From assembly GCA_025055015.1 (NCBI GenBank), contig JANWYQ010000092.1:1-34581 (forward strand): DNA of 34,581 bases, given 5' to 3'. The notes beneath the pieces are model-generated. The model made no database searches. It had not been told where the DNA came from and saw nothing but the letters and a program-made list of their open reading frames with translations. Numbering within the stretch: position 1 is the first letter of the stretch; every line of letters begins with the position of its first letter. Origin of the DNA: Caldilineales bacterium. Lineage in GTDB: Bacteria > Chloroflexota > Anaerolineae > JAAEKA01. Both the position numbers and the translations under genes were made by a program. Shown here in pieces: positions 22,196 to 31,490 of the stretch.

Positions 22196-23779
22196 ATGTT
22201 CCGGACCCTAGTTTCTCTACTGCTCCTGACGGCCGTCCTGCTGACAGCCTGTGGGCCAGCAGCGAGGCCGGAGACGCCCACGGCCCCGCCGGCTCCCGCA
22301 CCGGCTGAGGCCCCGACCCCTACCCCCGAGCCGGCCTGCACGTCGCCCGTCACCATAGACCTGTACATGGTCGGCGGCGGCGACACCCCTGCTCGCCCGG
22401 AGGTGGAAGCCGCGCTCAACGAGTACATCAGGCCGCTCATCTGCGCCAACGTCCGCTTCAACATCGTCGGTTGGGGCGACTGGGCCGCCAAAGCCATCAC
22501 CGGGCTCCAGGCCGGCGAGAAGATTGACATCATCTTCACCGCCGACTGGTTCTTCTACAACGAGCTGGTGGCGCAGGATCTGCTCCTGGCGCTCAACGAC
22601 GACAACGGGCCGCACGGCAACCTGCTCGAGAAATACGGGCAGGGGATCCTGGCCACCATCAACCCCGGCTTCATCCTCGGCAGCCAGATCAACGGCATCA
22701 ACTACGGCATCCCGGTCAACAAGGAGCTGTCGGTGCCGGACGGCTTTGTCTACAACCTCGACGTGGCCGAGAAGATCGGCTTCACCAAGGAGGAGGCCGC
22801 CAAGATCAAAGGCATGCGCGACTTCGAGCCCTGGCTGGAGAAGGCCAAGGCCCTGCGCCCGGACGAGTACCCCTACCTGGTGAACTTCATGCCCGGCTTC
22901 TCGCCCTGGCTGCCCAGCTTTGCCGCCGGCGTGCCGCAGAACATCCTGACGATGAACATCCTCAACCGTGACGCAAACGGCAACTTCGACGAGACCATCT
23001 ACAACGTGGTCGAGACCGAGTGGTTCCGCAACTACGTCACGCTCATCCGCCAGTGGCGCGACAAGGGCTGGGTGCACCCGGAGGCCGCCCTGACCGGCTA
23101 CGAGCCGGACAAGCTGATGAACGCCGGCAAGTTCTTCGTGGTGGCGCAGCCGCTCAAGGGCAACGGCATCAAAGCGCAGGAGATCATGCTCTCCTCCGGC
23201 AACCCCGACCTGCGCGTAGCCGAGCTCGAGTGGCAGCCCAAGATCGTCGCCACCTTCAACACCGGTGGCTCCATGATGAGCATCCCGAAGCTGTCGGAGC
23301 ATCCGGTCGAGGCCATGAAGTTCATCAACCTGCTGCACAGCGACCCCAAGGTGGTCAACACCTGCCTGTACGGCGTGGAGGGCAAGCACTGGCAGCTCGA
23401 GCCGGATGGCCGTGTCAACCTGATTGACAATAGCTGGTTCGTGGCGCACCCCGGCCCGTGGGTGTGGGGCAACACGCAGATCCAATATGTCACCAACAAG
23501 GAGGATCCCAACAAGAACCGGCTGTTGATCGAGTACGCCAAGGATGCCGCTCTGCATCCGACCCTGGGCTTCCGCTTCAACAAGACGCCCGTGGACGCCG
23601 AGCTGACTGCCATCAACGCGGTGGTCGAGACCTACTGGAACCCGCTGGTCTACGGCTACGTTGACCCGGCCACCGAGCTGCCCAAGTTCATCAACGAGCT
23701 GAAGGCGGCGGGCATTGACAAGGTCAAGGCCGAGCTCGAGCGCCAGTACACCGAATGGAAGGCGACCAAGCAGAAGTAG
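22196..23779 (+). CDS. extracellular solute-binding lipoprotein, LplA/DUF3502-like (CUT1)
   Basis: A 527-residue lipoprotein. The signal peptide MFRTLVSLLLLTAVLLTAC ends at lipobox Cys19, followed by a Pro/Thr-rich tether (about 22-48). A large family-1 sugar-binding domain begins at VTIDLYMVGGGD. The C-terminal segment (ETYWNPLVYGYVDP, LPKFINELKAAGIDKVKAELERQYTEW) matches the DUF3502-type end found in LplA-like binding proteins of oligosaccharide transporters. The size (over 500 residues) fits proteins that bind larger oligosaccharides. AAGGAGGAG precedes the ATG. It completes the permease pair upstream and is followed by a terminator at 23937. The substrate is inferred to be a galactosyl/mannosyl oligosaccharide from the neighbouring glycosidases. 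Confidence 0.93.
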   Translation: MFRTLVSLLLLTAVLLTACGPAARPETPTAPPAPAPAEAPTPTPEPACTSPVTIDLYMVGGGDTPARPEVEAALNEYIRPLICANVRFNIVGWGDWAAKAITGLQAGEKIDIIFTADWFFYNELVAQDLLLALNDDNGPHGNLLEKYGQGILATINPGFILGSQINGINYGIPVNKELSVPDGFVYNLDVAEKIGFTKEEAAKIKGMRDFEPWLEKAKALRPDEYPYLVNFMPGFSPWLPSFAAGVPQNILTMNILNRDANGNFDETIYNVVETEWFRNYVTLIRQWRDKGWVHPEAALTGYEPDKLMNAGKFFVVAQPLKGNGIKAQEIMLSSGNPDLRVAELEWQPKIVATFNTGGSMMSIPKLSEHPVEAMKFINLLHSDPKVVNTCLYGVEGKHWQLEPDGRVNLIDNSWFVAHPGPWVWGNTQIQYVTNKEDPNKNRLLIEYAKDAALHPTLGFRFNKTPVDAELTAINAVVETYWNPLVYGYVDPATELPKFINELKAAGIDKVKAELERQYTEWKATKQK

Positions 23780-23936
23780 TTGCTGACCCTGTCCAGGTGA
23801 ACCGATCGGGCCTCCAGACCACGGCAAACGGGGCGGCGATGCCGTCGGGACGCCCATCGTCCGTAGAGGCCCACCGTCTTGCCAGGAGGACCGGCCTGAT
23901 CGGTTGACCTCCTCAAGACGAGCGATGGCAGGTAGT

Positions 23937-23977
23937 GAGGGGCTGCCTCAGGCGCTCGAGGCAGCCCCTCGTCTTTG
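23937..23977 (+). terminator. intrinsic terminator after the sugar-binding protein gene
   Basis: A perfect 13-bp stem GAGGGGCTGCCTC (23937-23949) / GAGGCAGCCCCTC (23958-23970), 8-base loop, followed by GTCTTTGTCC. It lies between the binding-protein gene and the GH27 gene. The T-tract is modest, so partial read-through to GH27 is possible. Nothing else is recognised in 23780-24058. Confidence 0.72.
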
Positions 23978-24058
23978 TCCGCCTTGTTCGCGCGGGCCAG
24001 GTCGCCGGCAGCTGAGGCGTCCCAAAGCACGGCGCTTTGGCCCGCTCGGAGGAGAACC

Positions 24059-25207
24059 ATGAGCGATCTGTTAGCGCCCACCCCTCCCATGGGCTGGAGC
24101 TCCTGGAACGGCTTTGGCCCCCACGTCAACGAAGAGCTGATCAAGGGCATCGCCGACGCGATGGTCAGCTCCGGAATGAAGGACGTCGGGTACACCTACG
24201 TCAACATTGACGACTTCTGGCACGGCGGCCGCGGCGAGGACGGCCGCCTGTTCCCGGACCCGCAACGCTTTCCCTCGGGCATGAAGGCGCTGGCCGACTA
24301 CATCCACGCGCGCGGCCTGAAGTTCGGCATCTACTCCGACGCCGGGCCCAAGACCTGCGGCGGCCGGCCCGCCAGCGAGGGCTACGAGGAGCTCGACGCC
24401 CAGACCTTCGCCGAGTGGGGCGTGGACTACCTGAAGTACGACTACTGCTATGCGCCCGAGGACCGAGGCAGCGCCGAGCGCCTCTACCGGAAGATGAGCG
24501 AGGCCCTCAAGGCCACCGGCCGACCCATCGTCTTCTCCATCTGCGAGTGGGGACAGCGGCGGCCCTGGTTGTGGGGCCGGCAGGTGGGCGGCCAGCTCTG
24601 GCGCACCACCGGCGACATCGCCGACAGCTGGAGCGACTGGCCGTCGCGCCAGGGCTACGCCCTGCTGGGGATTGACCGCATCGGCTTCGACCTGCAGCGG
24701 GGGCTGGAGGCCTACGCCGGCCCCGGCGGCTGGAACGACCCCGACATGCTGGTGGTCGGGCTGCGGGGCAAGGGGTTCATCCCCGGCCCCGGCTGCACCG
24801 ACACCGAGTATCGCACCCACTTCAGCCTGTGGTGTCTGCTGGCCGCGCCGCTTATCGCCTCCTGCGATCTGCGTCACATGGACCCGGCCACGCGCGACAT
24901 CCTGACCAACCGTGAGGTCATTGCGCTCAACCAGGACCCCCTTGGCCGGCAGGGCTACTGGGTGGGCCCGGCGGAGGTGTGGGTCAAGCCCCTGGCCGGC
25001 GGCGAGCTGGGCGTGGGGCTCTTCAACCGGGGCAACGAGCGGGCCACGGTCACCGCGCACTGGTCGAACCTGGAGATCTCCGGCCGTTACCATGTGCGCG
25101 ACCTCTGGCAACATGCGGACCTGGGCGTGTTCGAGGGGAAGTTCAGCGCCGAAGTCGCGCCGCACGACTGCGTGATCCTGCGCCTCACCCCCGAGACCGC
25201 TCGGTAA
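24059..25207 (+). CDS. GH27 alpha-galactosidase
   Basis: A 382-residue, signal-peptide-free (cytoplasmic) alpha-galactosidase that releases terminal alpha-linked galactose. Clan GH-D motifs are PPMGWSSWNGFG, YTYVNIDDFWHGG, and LKFGIYSDAGPKTC. The nucleophile Asp128 is in DYLKYDYC, ICEWGQRRPW follows, and the acid/base Asp186 is in WRTTGDIADSW. GGWNDPDMLVVG and a C-terminal beta domain complete it. Length and motif order are typical of GH27. The ATG has GGAGGAG 6-7 bases upstream. Together with the CUT1 transporter and the GH130 mannosylglucose phosphorylase it fits intracellular breakdown of galacto(gluco)mannan oligosaccharides. Lack of an exported mannanase here means long polymer would have to be cut elsewhere. 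Confidence 0.95.
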   Translation: MSDLLAPTPPMGWSSWNGFGPHVNEELIKGIADAMVSSGMKDVGYTYVNIDDFWHGGRGEDGRLFPDPQRFPSGMKALADYIHARGLKFGIYSDAGPKTCGGRPASEGYEELDAQTFAEWGVDYLKYDYCYAPEDRGSAERLYRKMSEALKATGRPIVFSICEWGQRRPWLWGRQVGGQLWRTTGDIADSWSDWPSRQGYALLGIDRIGFDLQRGLEAYAGPGGWNDPDMLVVGLRGKGFIPGPGCTDTEYRTHFSLWCLLAAPLIASCDLRHMDPATRDILTNREVIALNQDPLGRQGYWVGPAEVWVKPLAGGELGVGLFNRGNERATVTAHWSNLEISGRYHVRDLWQHADLGVFEGKFSAEVAPHDCVILRLTPETAR

Positions 25208-25329
25208 AGCGTGCGTCCAGCGCTCGCCCACAAGGCGGGGGGAACAGGCGGCCCCTTGGGCAGAGCTGTTCCGGACGGTTTCATCCCGCTTGCCCTCTGT
25301 GGCATAATCAGGGCCAGGAGGGATGGTCT

Positions 25330-27591
25330 ATGTCCACTGGTGAAGCTTTTCCGGCACAGCTATCCAACCCAAGCGGCGGCCGCAGCGCGCCGGCCTGGTC
25401 AGACGAGTTGGATGCCCTGCTGGCGGAGGTGCGGAACAACACCATCGGGTTGGGGCTGATCGGCCTGTACCTGGCGGGCGCAGCCGTCCTGCTGGCAGGT
25501 CCGGGCATCCGAGAGCCGGCGCAGAACCTAACCCTTCTGTTGCTGGTCGCCGTCGGCCCCTTGGCGTGGTCCTTGCGCCATCGCAGCTTTTCGGCGGCGG
25601 CCTGGCTTCTCATCGGCGCCAGCCTGGCCCTGGTGTTCGCCATCGTCGCCTGGGGCGGCGCGCCGGCTGCCCTGGCGCTGCTGGCGCTGCCCGTGGGCCT
25701 GACGACCGCCGCCATCAGCCGCACCGCCGGCCTGGGCCTGGGGGTAGCCTGTTCTCTGCTGTTGTGGTGGGCTCCAAGGGAGTGGCTGCCTGCCGACGGC
25801 GTCCTGCGCACGGTGGCGCTGTTGGGCGTGTGGGGCATCGTCGGCCTGATCTGGCTGACCCTGGAGCCGCTGGTGACGGCCATGCGGTGGGCATGGTCCG
25901 GCTACGAGAGCAGCCAGGCTGCCCTAGAGCAGGCGCGCGAGACCCAGGTCCAGCTGAAGCGGGCGCTGGAGGACCTCACGGCTGCCAACGCGCAGCTCAC
26001 TCGGTTGAACCAGCTGGCCCAGGCTATGCGCCGGGCCGCCGAGGAGGAGCGCCGCGCCAAGGAGCAGTTCGTGGCCAACGTCAGCCACGAGCTGCGCACC
26101 CCCCTCAACATGATCATCGGCTTCAGCGAGATGATCACCCAGTCGCCCCAGACCTACGGCCAGCCGCTGCCCCCGGCGCTGCTGGCAGACCTCAAGGTCA
26201 TCCTGCGCAACAGCCAGCACCTGTCGAAGCTGATTGACGACGTGCTCGACCTGAGCCAGATTGACGCCGGGCAGATGGCGCTGACCAGGGAACAGATGGC
26301 GCTGGGCGAGATCATCGAGGCCGCAGCGGTGGCCGTGCGGCCCCTCTACGCGTCCAAGGGGCTGTCGTTAGAAATCGAGGTCGCCGAGGACCTGCCGCCG
26401 GTGTTCTGCGACCCGACGCGCGTGCGCGAGGTGATGCTGAACCTGCTGAGCAACGCTGGCCGCTTCACCGAGAAGGGCGGCGTGCGGGTGCGGGCCTGGC
26501 AAGCCGGAGAGGATGTGGTGGTGAGCGTGGCCGACACCGGGCCTGGCATTGCGCCGGCCGACCAGGAGCGCCTCTTTCAGCCCTTCTACCAGACCGACGG
26601 CTCGATCCGCCGGCGTTACGGCGGCACCGGCCTTGGGTTGAGCATCAGCAAGAGCTTCGTGGAGCTGCACGGCGGCAAGATGTGGGTGGAGAGCGAACCG
26701 GGTCGCGGCGCAACCTTCTTCTTCCGCCTGCCCATCGCGCCGCCTACACTGCCGTCGAGCGGCGTGGCTCGCTGGATCAACCCCTACGTGGCCTTCGAGC
26801 CGCGCGGTCGGCCGCCGAGCTTCCGCCCCAGCCCGGTCCGGCCCCAGCTGTTGGTGGTGGAGCAGGGCAACGTGTTGCAGCGGCTGTTGGCTCGCTACGT
26901 TGAGAACGCCGAGGTCGTTGCCGTGCCCTCTCTGGAGGCTGCGCTGCAGCGCCTGTCGCAGACCCCGGCGCGTGCGCTGTTGGTCAACGACCTTCGCGCT
27001 GGCGAGGCGCTGGAGCGCCTGCTCGCCTCGGCTGCGCTGCCCTTCGGCACCCCTGCCATCTTTTGCGCCCTGCCGGGGCTGAAGGAGGCCATCGGCGCGC
27101 TGGGCGTGGCGGACTACCTGGTCAAGCCGATCAGCGCCTCCGCGCTGCTGGCGACGCTGGATCGCCTGGAGCGACCGGTGCGGACGATCCTGATTGCGGA
27201 CGACGAGCCGGATGCGCTGCAGCTCTTTCGGCGGATGTTGGCATCCTCAGGCCGGGGCTACCGCGTGCTGCGGGCCGGCGACGGCAAGCAGGCCTGGGAC
27301 CTCCTGCGCCACGAGCGGCCTGACGTGCTGTTGCTCGACCTGGTCATGCCCGAGATGGACGGCTTCCAGCTGCTGGCGGCCAAGAGCCAGGAGCCGGACC
27401 TGCGCGACATCCCGGTGATCCTGATCTCGGCTCAGGATGCCTTGGGCCACCCGATAGCCAGCAACTCCCTCATGGCGACGCGTGGGGGCGGCCTCTCAGC
27501 GCAGCAGCTGCTGGCGTGCATCAACGCGCTGCTGGGCGTGCTGGCTCCCCTGCCTCCCAGCCAGCCGACAGGGAACGGCGATGAACGCTAG
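25330..27591 (+). CDS. membrane hybrid histidine kinase with degenerate plus canonical receiver domains
   Basis: A 753-residue protein. Five or six membrane helices (about 35-185) form an unrecognised sensor region with almost no extracytoplasmic loops. Residues 198-245 are coiled coil, and HisKA has FVANVSHELRTPLNMIIGFSEM (His253). HATPase_c contains MLNLLSNAGRFTEKGG, VADTGPGIAP and GGTGLGLSISKSFVELHGG. A receiver-like domain at about 510-615 has lost the acidic pair (VVEQGN) but keeps an Asp (LLVNDL) and Lys (YLVKP). A canonical receiver comes last (ILIADDEPDALQ, phospho-acceptor Asp670 in LLLDLVMPEMDGF) and lacks the usual C-terminal KP. The ATG has AGGAGGG upstream. CATAAT at 25303-25308 is a possible -10. 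Its stop overlaps that of the convergent receiver gene. Confidence 0.92.
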   Translation: MSTGEAFPAQLSNPSGGRSAPAWSDELDALLAEVRNNTIGLGLIGLYLAGAAVLLAGPGIREPAQNLTLLLLVAVGPLAWSLRHRSFSAAAWLLIGASLALVFAIVAWGGAPAALALLALPVGLTTAAISRTAGLGLGVACSLLLWWAPREWLPADGVLRTVALLGVWGIVGLIWLTLEPLVTAMRWAWSGYESSQAALEQARETQVQLKRALEDLTAANAQLTRLNQLAQAMRRAAEEERRAKEQFVANVSHELRTPLNMIIGFSEMITQSPQTYGQPLPPALLADLKVILRNSQHLSKLIDDVLDLSQIDAGQMALTREQMALGEIIEAAAVAVRPLYASKGLSLEIEVAEDLPPVFCDPTRVREVMLNLLSNAGRFTEKGGVRVRAWQAGEDVVVSVADTGPGIAPADQERLFQPFYQTDGSIRRRYGGTGLGLSISKSFVELHGGKMWVESEPGRGATFFFRLPIAPPTLPSSGVARWINPYVAFEPRGRPPSFRPSPVRPQLLVVEQGNVLQRLLARYVENAEVVAVPSLEAALQRLSQTPARALLVNDLRAGEALERLLASAALPFGTPAIFCALPGLKEAIGALGVADYLVKPISASALLATLDRLERPVRTILIADDEPDALQLFRRMLASSGRGYRVLRAGDGKQAWDLLRHERPDVLLLDLVMPEMDGFQLLAAKSQEPDLRDIPVILISAQDALGHPIASNSLMATRGGGLSAQQLLACINALLGVLAPLPPSQPTGNGDER

Positions 27592-28820
27592 GCGTGCGCC
27601 AGCTTTGCCAAGGTCGCCAACAGGGTCTCCCGGTTGAACGGCTTGCGCAGAAAGGCCGCCGCCCCCAACGCCAAGGCGAGCTGTTCTTGGGGGAGGATGG
27701 TAGCAACGATGACCGGGATGTGGGCGGTGACGGGGTGGGTGCGCAGACGGCCGAGCAGCTCCCACCCATCTATCCCCGGCATCATGACGTCCAACACAAT
27801 GGCGCAGGGCGTGGTCTTGACGGCCAACGCCACCCCCTCCTCCGGGTCCTGGCTGCCGACAAATACGTAGGGGCTTCCGCTCAGGAAGCGCGCTGCCAGC
27901 TGCAGCGCGTCGGCGTTGTCGTCAATGACCAGAACGGTTCGCTGGGCAGCCGACCGCAAGCTAAGCGTAACGGCCAACGGCGCATCCGCGTTCGCCTGCA
28001 CGGTCATGGCGCCATCGGACAGCTCCACCAGCTGGCGCGCTATCTCGATGCTCTCGCGATACACGTCGTTGGTGGCAGACACCGCGCTCAAGCCCACCGG
28101 TCGTAGCGTGACCTCCACCTGTTTGCCAACCGAAGCCAGGGCGATCTCCACCTTGCCGGAGGGGACGGTGCGACCGGCCGCCAGGACCAGGTTCAGCAGC
28201 GCCTGGCGAAGCGGCGTGACCCGACAGGCAACAGGGGGCAGGTTGGCCGACGCGCGCAACTGGACGGCCACGCCGAGGGCGCTCAGCACCGGTTCTGCGG
28301 TGGGCAGCACGCCCTGCACCAACTGCTCTACGTCGGCGGTCTCGATGGGCAACGATCGGCGCAGCCAGTCGAACTCCGTCTCGCGGTCGGCGACGGGAGA
28401 CGGCGCTTCCTCGGCATCCTCCCCGTGGGCTCGGCCGACCTCTTCAGCGAACGCCAGGCCATAGCGCTGCGCCAGGCTGTCGGCCAGCAGGGCAATGGCC
28501 TCGTTCTCCAGCCGACGCAGCTGGCGAATGCTCAGGGCTAGGTCGTTGGCGACCTCTTTCTGAGGAGATTGTTCGACGTAGCGATACTGCAGGATGCGGA
28601 AGAGGCGTTGCGCAGCGGTGTGGGGAGGCACCGTGGCAGGGGGCTTCAGCGCCTGGATCGCCCGGATTAGCGTCTCCTGCAGGGCCAACCCGGGATTGGG
28701 CGCGCGCTCCAGGCCAAAGCGCGCCAACAGCGGGCTGTGGCGCAGCTCGATGGGATCGTAGAGCCCCTGCAACGCCTGGCGCACCTCCTGGACAAACGCG
28801 CTGTATGCATCGCCGGTCAT
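27588..28820 (-). CDS. HTH - degenerate HATPase-like - receiver fusion protein
   Basis: A 410-residue protein of unusual order. Residues 1-120 contain a helical region ending in a sigma-region-4/LuxR-like helix-turn-helix ([32 protein letters not shown]). A type with the form 'YVEG-SQEEVA-L-LS-R' is common in Chloroflexota regulators. Residues about 190-290 resemble a stripped-down HATPase fold ([27 protein letters not shown]) without a DHp histidine or clear G boxes. A full receiver ends the protein ([36 protein letters not shown]). The ATG at 28820 is chosen although it has no clear Shine-Dalgarno. An in-frame ATG at 28889 is possible. It converges on the hybrid kinase gene, the two stops sharing CTAG, and is a plausible phosphorelay partner. 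DNA binding is inferred. Confidence 0.82.
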   Translation of the reverse strand: MTGDAYSAFVQEVRQALQGLYDPIELRHSPLLARFGLERAPNPGLALQETLIRAIQALKPPATVPPHTAAQRLFRILQYRYVEQSPQKEVANDLALSIRQLRRLENEAIALLADSLAQRYGLAFAEEVGRAHGEDAEEAPSPVADRETEFDWLRRSLPIETADVEQLVQGVLPTAEPVLSALGVAVQLRASANLPPVACRVTPLRQALLNLVLAAGRTVPSGKVEIALASVGKQVEVTLRPVGLSAVSATNDVYRESIEIARQLVELSDGAMTVQANADAPLAVTLSLRSAAQRTVLVIDDNADALQLAARFLSGSPYVFVGSQDPEEGVALAVKTTPCAIVLDVMMPGIDGWELLGRLRTHPVTAHIPVIVATILPQEQLALALGAAAFLRKPFNRETLLATLAKLAHA

Positions 28821-28972
28821 GGTTCTGTCGGTGTTCTGTCGGTCCCTGCACCACAAGCCAACCCAAAGATCGAAAGCTCGACGACGCGCCATCGGCGACA
28901 AAAGTCAGCAACCGCTTCCCTGGGACACCCAATCTGCAAAGACGTGGACGCCTCACCTCTCCGGATGGCCTC

Positions 28973-31180
28973 TTACGAGGGCGACGGCGCGCCGCGGCGG
29001 GCCTCCACCACGTTGGGCAGGCGTTCGATGCGGGTCAAGATGCGGCTGAGCTGCTGCGCGTCGCGGATCTCCAGGGTGGCTGTCACCCGGGCCTGGTTGC
29101 CGCGGATGCCGGTGACCGCGCTGGCGTCCCGCATGTTCACCTTCTCGTCGGCCACCAGGGCTGCGATGTCCCGCAGCAGGCCGGAGCGGTCGAAGGCCTC
29201 CACGGTGATGCGCACCGGGTGGGTGCGCTGGGCCGCCTGGCCCCAGCTCACCTGCACCAGCCGTTCTGGGTCCTTGCGGGCCATGTTCAGCACGTTGGGA
29301 CAGTTCTTGCGGTGGATGGTCACCCCGCGGCCGCGGGTCACGTAGCCCACGATCTCCTGGCCCGGCATAGGGTTGCAGCACATGGCGGTGCGGCTCAGCA
29401 GGTCGCCCACGCCTAGGATGGTCACGCCGTCGGACGAGATGGGAATGTCGGGCTGCTGCTCCGCCGGCTCGGCTGCCTCCTGCTCCTTGCGCTCCACGTC
29501 CAGCACCTTGGCCGCAATCTGTTGGGTGTTGATGTCGCCGAAGCCGATGGCGGCGTAGAAGTCCTCCACCTTGTCCATGCCGAAGAGCTTGGCGATGGAC
29601 TCGTGGCTGCGGTCCACGCTCAGCCGGCGCAGCTCCCGCACCAGGATGTCCTGACCCTGCTGGATGTTCTCCTCGCGGCTCTGCTTGCGGAACCAGGCGC
29701 GGATCTTGCTGCGCGCGCTGCGGGTGGCGGTGTAGCCCAGGCTGGGGTTCAGCCAGTCGCGGCTGGGGCCCCCGCGCTTGGCGGTGATGATCTCCACCTG
29801 CTCGCCGTTGCGCAGCTTGTAGTCCAGGGGCACCAGCTTGCCGTTCACCCGCGCGCCGCGACAGCGGTGGCCGATCTCTGTGTGCACCGCGTAGGCGAAG
29901 TCCACCGGGGTCGAGCCCGCCGGCAGGTCCTTGATCTCCCCCTTGGGCGTGAACACGTACACCCGGTCGCCGAACACGTCGGTCTGCATCCCCTCGACGA
30001 ACTCGCCCGCGTCGGCCACGTCGTGGCGCCACTCCATCAGGCTGCGCAGCCAGGCCAGCTTGTTCTCGAACTCCACGTCGCGGCTGCGGGTCTGCTCCTT
30101 GTAGCGCCAGTGGGCGGCGATGCCGTACTCGGCCGTGCGGTCCATCTCGTAGGTGCGGATCTGCACTTCCAGGTTGCGGCCGCCGGGCCCCACCACCGCC
30201 GTGTGCAGGGAGCGGTACATGTTGTCCTTGGGGTTGGCGATGTAGTCGTCGAACTCGCCGGGGATCGGCCGCCACAGGCCGTGCACGATGCCCAGGGCCG
30301 CGTAGCACTCCGACACCTCGTTCACCAGGATGCGCACCGCCTCCGTGTCGTAGATCTGCTCCAGCTCGATCCCCTTGCGCTGCATCTTGCGGTAGATGCT
30401 GTAGATGTGCTTCGGTCGCCCCTTCACCGTGGCCTCGATGCCGGCCTTCTTCAGCTCCTCCTGCAGGATCTCGATCACCCGCTGCACATAGGCCGCCCGC
30501 TCCTCTCGGCGCTGCTGCAGGTCGTGAGCGATCTGCTTGTAGATCTGCGGCTCCAGCCAGCGAAACGCGCCGTCCTCCAGCTCCCACTTGATCTCCCACA
30601 TGCCCAGGCGGTTGGCCAGGGGCGCGTAGATCTCCAGGGTCTCGCGCGCGATGCGCCTGCGCTTGTGGTCCTTGAGCGCGCCCAGGGTGCGGATGTTGTG
30701 CAGCCGGTCCGCCAGCTTGATGATCACCACCCGCACGTCCTCGGCCATGGCCAGGAACATCTTGCGCAGGGTCTCGTCCCGCTGGCTGCGCACCTTGGGG
30801 TCGGCCGTGGGGCTGATGCCGTCGGTGAACTTGCGCATGTCCTCCAACTTGGTCACCCCGTCCACCAGCGCCGCCACCTTCGGGTTGAAGTGCTCCGCCA
30901 GGTAGGCGATGTCGTAGGCGGTGTTGTCCTCCACCACGTCGTGCAGGAGGCCGGCGGCGATGGTGTTGGCGTCCAGCCGCAGGTCGGCCAAGATGCCCGC
31001 GACGGCCAGCGGGTGCAGGATGTACGGCTCACCGGAGGCGCGCTGCGCGTCGCGGTGCGCCGTGGCGGCCAGCTCGTACGCGCGACGGATCAGGTCCACG
31101 TCCTCCTCGGACATGGTGCGCGGCAGGCGCTTGATCAGCTCCTCCAGGGTGGTCGGCTCTTTGGTAAGGTCTCGCACCAT
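28973..31180 (-). CDS. rel: bifunctional (p)ppGpp synthetase/hydrolase (Rel/SpoT)
   Basis: A 735-residue long RSH protein that makes and degrades the stringent-response alarmone (p)ppGpp. The hydrolase HD domain has HPLAVAGILADL and GLLHDVVEDN (His80-Asp81, Glu84-Asp85) plus KLADRLHNIRTL. The synthetase domain has RPKHIYSIYRKMQRKG, YDTEAVRILV and NPKDNMYRSLHTAV. The TGS domain is VYVFTPKGEIKDLPAGSTPVDFAYAVHTEIG. A zinc-finger/conserved-cysteine region (TAMCCNPMPGQEIVGYVTRGRG, HRKNCPN) and a C-terminal ACT domain follow. Intact HD residues indicate an active hydrolase. The ATG at 31180 is chosen because homology starts there and a TTGCCA-17-TATAAT promoter (31293-31265) lies 78 nt upstream of it. 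The open frame extends past the promoter and the tRNA but is not real. Confidence 0.96.
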   Translation of the reverse strand: MVRDLTKEPTTLEELIKRLPRTMSEEDVDLIRRAYELAATAHRDAQRASGEPYILHPLAVAGILADLRLDANTIAAGLLHDVVEDNTAYDIAYLAEHFNPKVAALVDGVTKLEDMRKFTDGISPTADPKVRSQRDETLRKMFLAMAEDVRVVIIKLADRLHNIRTLGALKDHKRRRIARETLEIYAPLANRLGMWEIKWELEDGAFRWLEPQIYKQIAHDLQQRREERAAYVQRVIEILQEELKKAGIEATVKGRPKHIYSIYRKMQRKGIELEQIYDTEAVRILVNEVSECYAALGIVHGLWRPIPGEFDDYIANPKDNMYRSLHTAVVGPGGRNLEVQIRTYEMDRTAEYGIAAHWRYKEQTRSRDVEFENKLAWLRSLMEWRHDVADAGEFVEGMQTDVFGDRVYVFTPKGEIKDLPAGSTPVDFAYAVHTEIGHRCRGARVNGKLVPLDYKLRNGEQVEIITAKRGGPSRDWLNPSLGYTATRSARSKIRAWFRKQSREENIQQGQDILVRELRRLSVDRSHESIAKLFGMDKVEDFYAAIGFGDINTQQIAAKVLDVERKEQEAAEPAEQQPDIPISSDGVTILGVGDLLSRTAMCCNPMPGQEIVGYVTRGRGVTIHRKNCPNVLNMARKDPERLVQVSWGQAAQRTHPVRITVEAFDRSGLLRDIAALVADEKVNMRDASAVTGIRGNQARVTATLEIRDAQQLSRILTRIERLPNVVEARRGAPSPS

Positions 31181-31264
31181 AGTCAACCGAACGACAGTCC
31201 CGACTTGTCGCCGAAAAAGAACGAAAAGCGCTCTTGGAAAAGGGCTCCGAACAGCCCGCGCGCG

Positions 31265-31293
31265 ATTATACCCCAACGGCGACAAAGTGGCAA
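31265..31293 (-). promoter_or_regulatory. sigma70-type promoter for rel
   Basis: Minus strand TTGCCA (31293-31288), 17-base spacer, TATAAT (31270-31265). The expected start is near 31258, giving a leader of about 78 nt. It is back to back with the tRNA-Arg promoter. Confidence 0.78.
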
Positions 31294-31314
31294 CGGCGAC
31301 CCGAAGGGGGCGAT

Positions 31315-31343
31315 TTGACAGCGAACCAGCCGCAGCATACAAT
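31315..31343 (+). promoter_or_regulatory. near-consensus promoter for tRNA-Arg
   Basis: TTGACA (31315-31320), 17-base spacer, TACAAT (31338-31343). Transcription would start about 4-7 bases before the mature tRNA 5' end. Confidence 0.82.
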
Positions 31344-31353
31344 CCAACTGCAT

Positions 31354-31426
31354 GCCCCCGTAGCTCAACGGACAGAGCGCCGGACTTCGAATCCGTAGGT
31401 TGTGCGTTCGAGTCGCACCGGGGGTA
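31354..31426 (+). tRNA. tRNA-Arg, anticodon TCG
   Basis: A 73-nt cloverleaf read by hand. The 7-bp acceptor stem is GCCCCCG/CGGGGGT with a terminal G-U pair. The D stem is GCTC/GAGC, and the anticodon arm is CCGGA-CTTCGAA-TCCGT with anticodon TCG at positions 34-36 (reads CGA). A 5-base variable loop and T arm GTGCG-TTCGAGT-CGCAC follow, and the discriminator is A73. The first anticodon-stem pair is a C-U mismatch. CCA is not encoded. A weak hairpin CCACAG/CTGTGG at 31438-31459 follows and might help 3' end formation. Confidence 0.93.
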
Positions 31427-31490
31427 CTTGCGCTGATCCACAGCGTTAGCGGCCTGTGGAGGAGCCATTTTCCTTCTGGTCCCCGGGTCC

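Noticed and set aside
29522-31318. 598-codon plus-strand open frame opposite rel
   Set aside because: Rel has all expected domains on the other strand; this frame is Leu/Val/His-rich shadow sequence.
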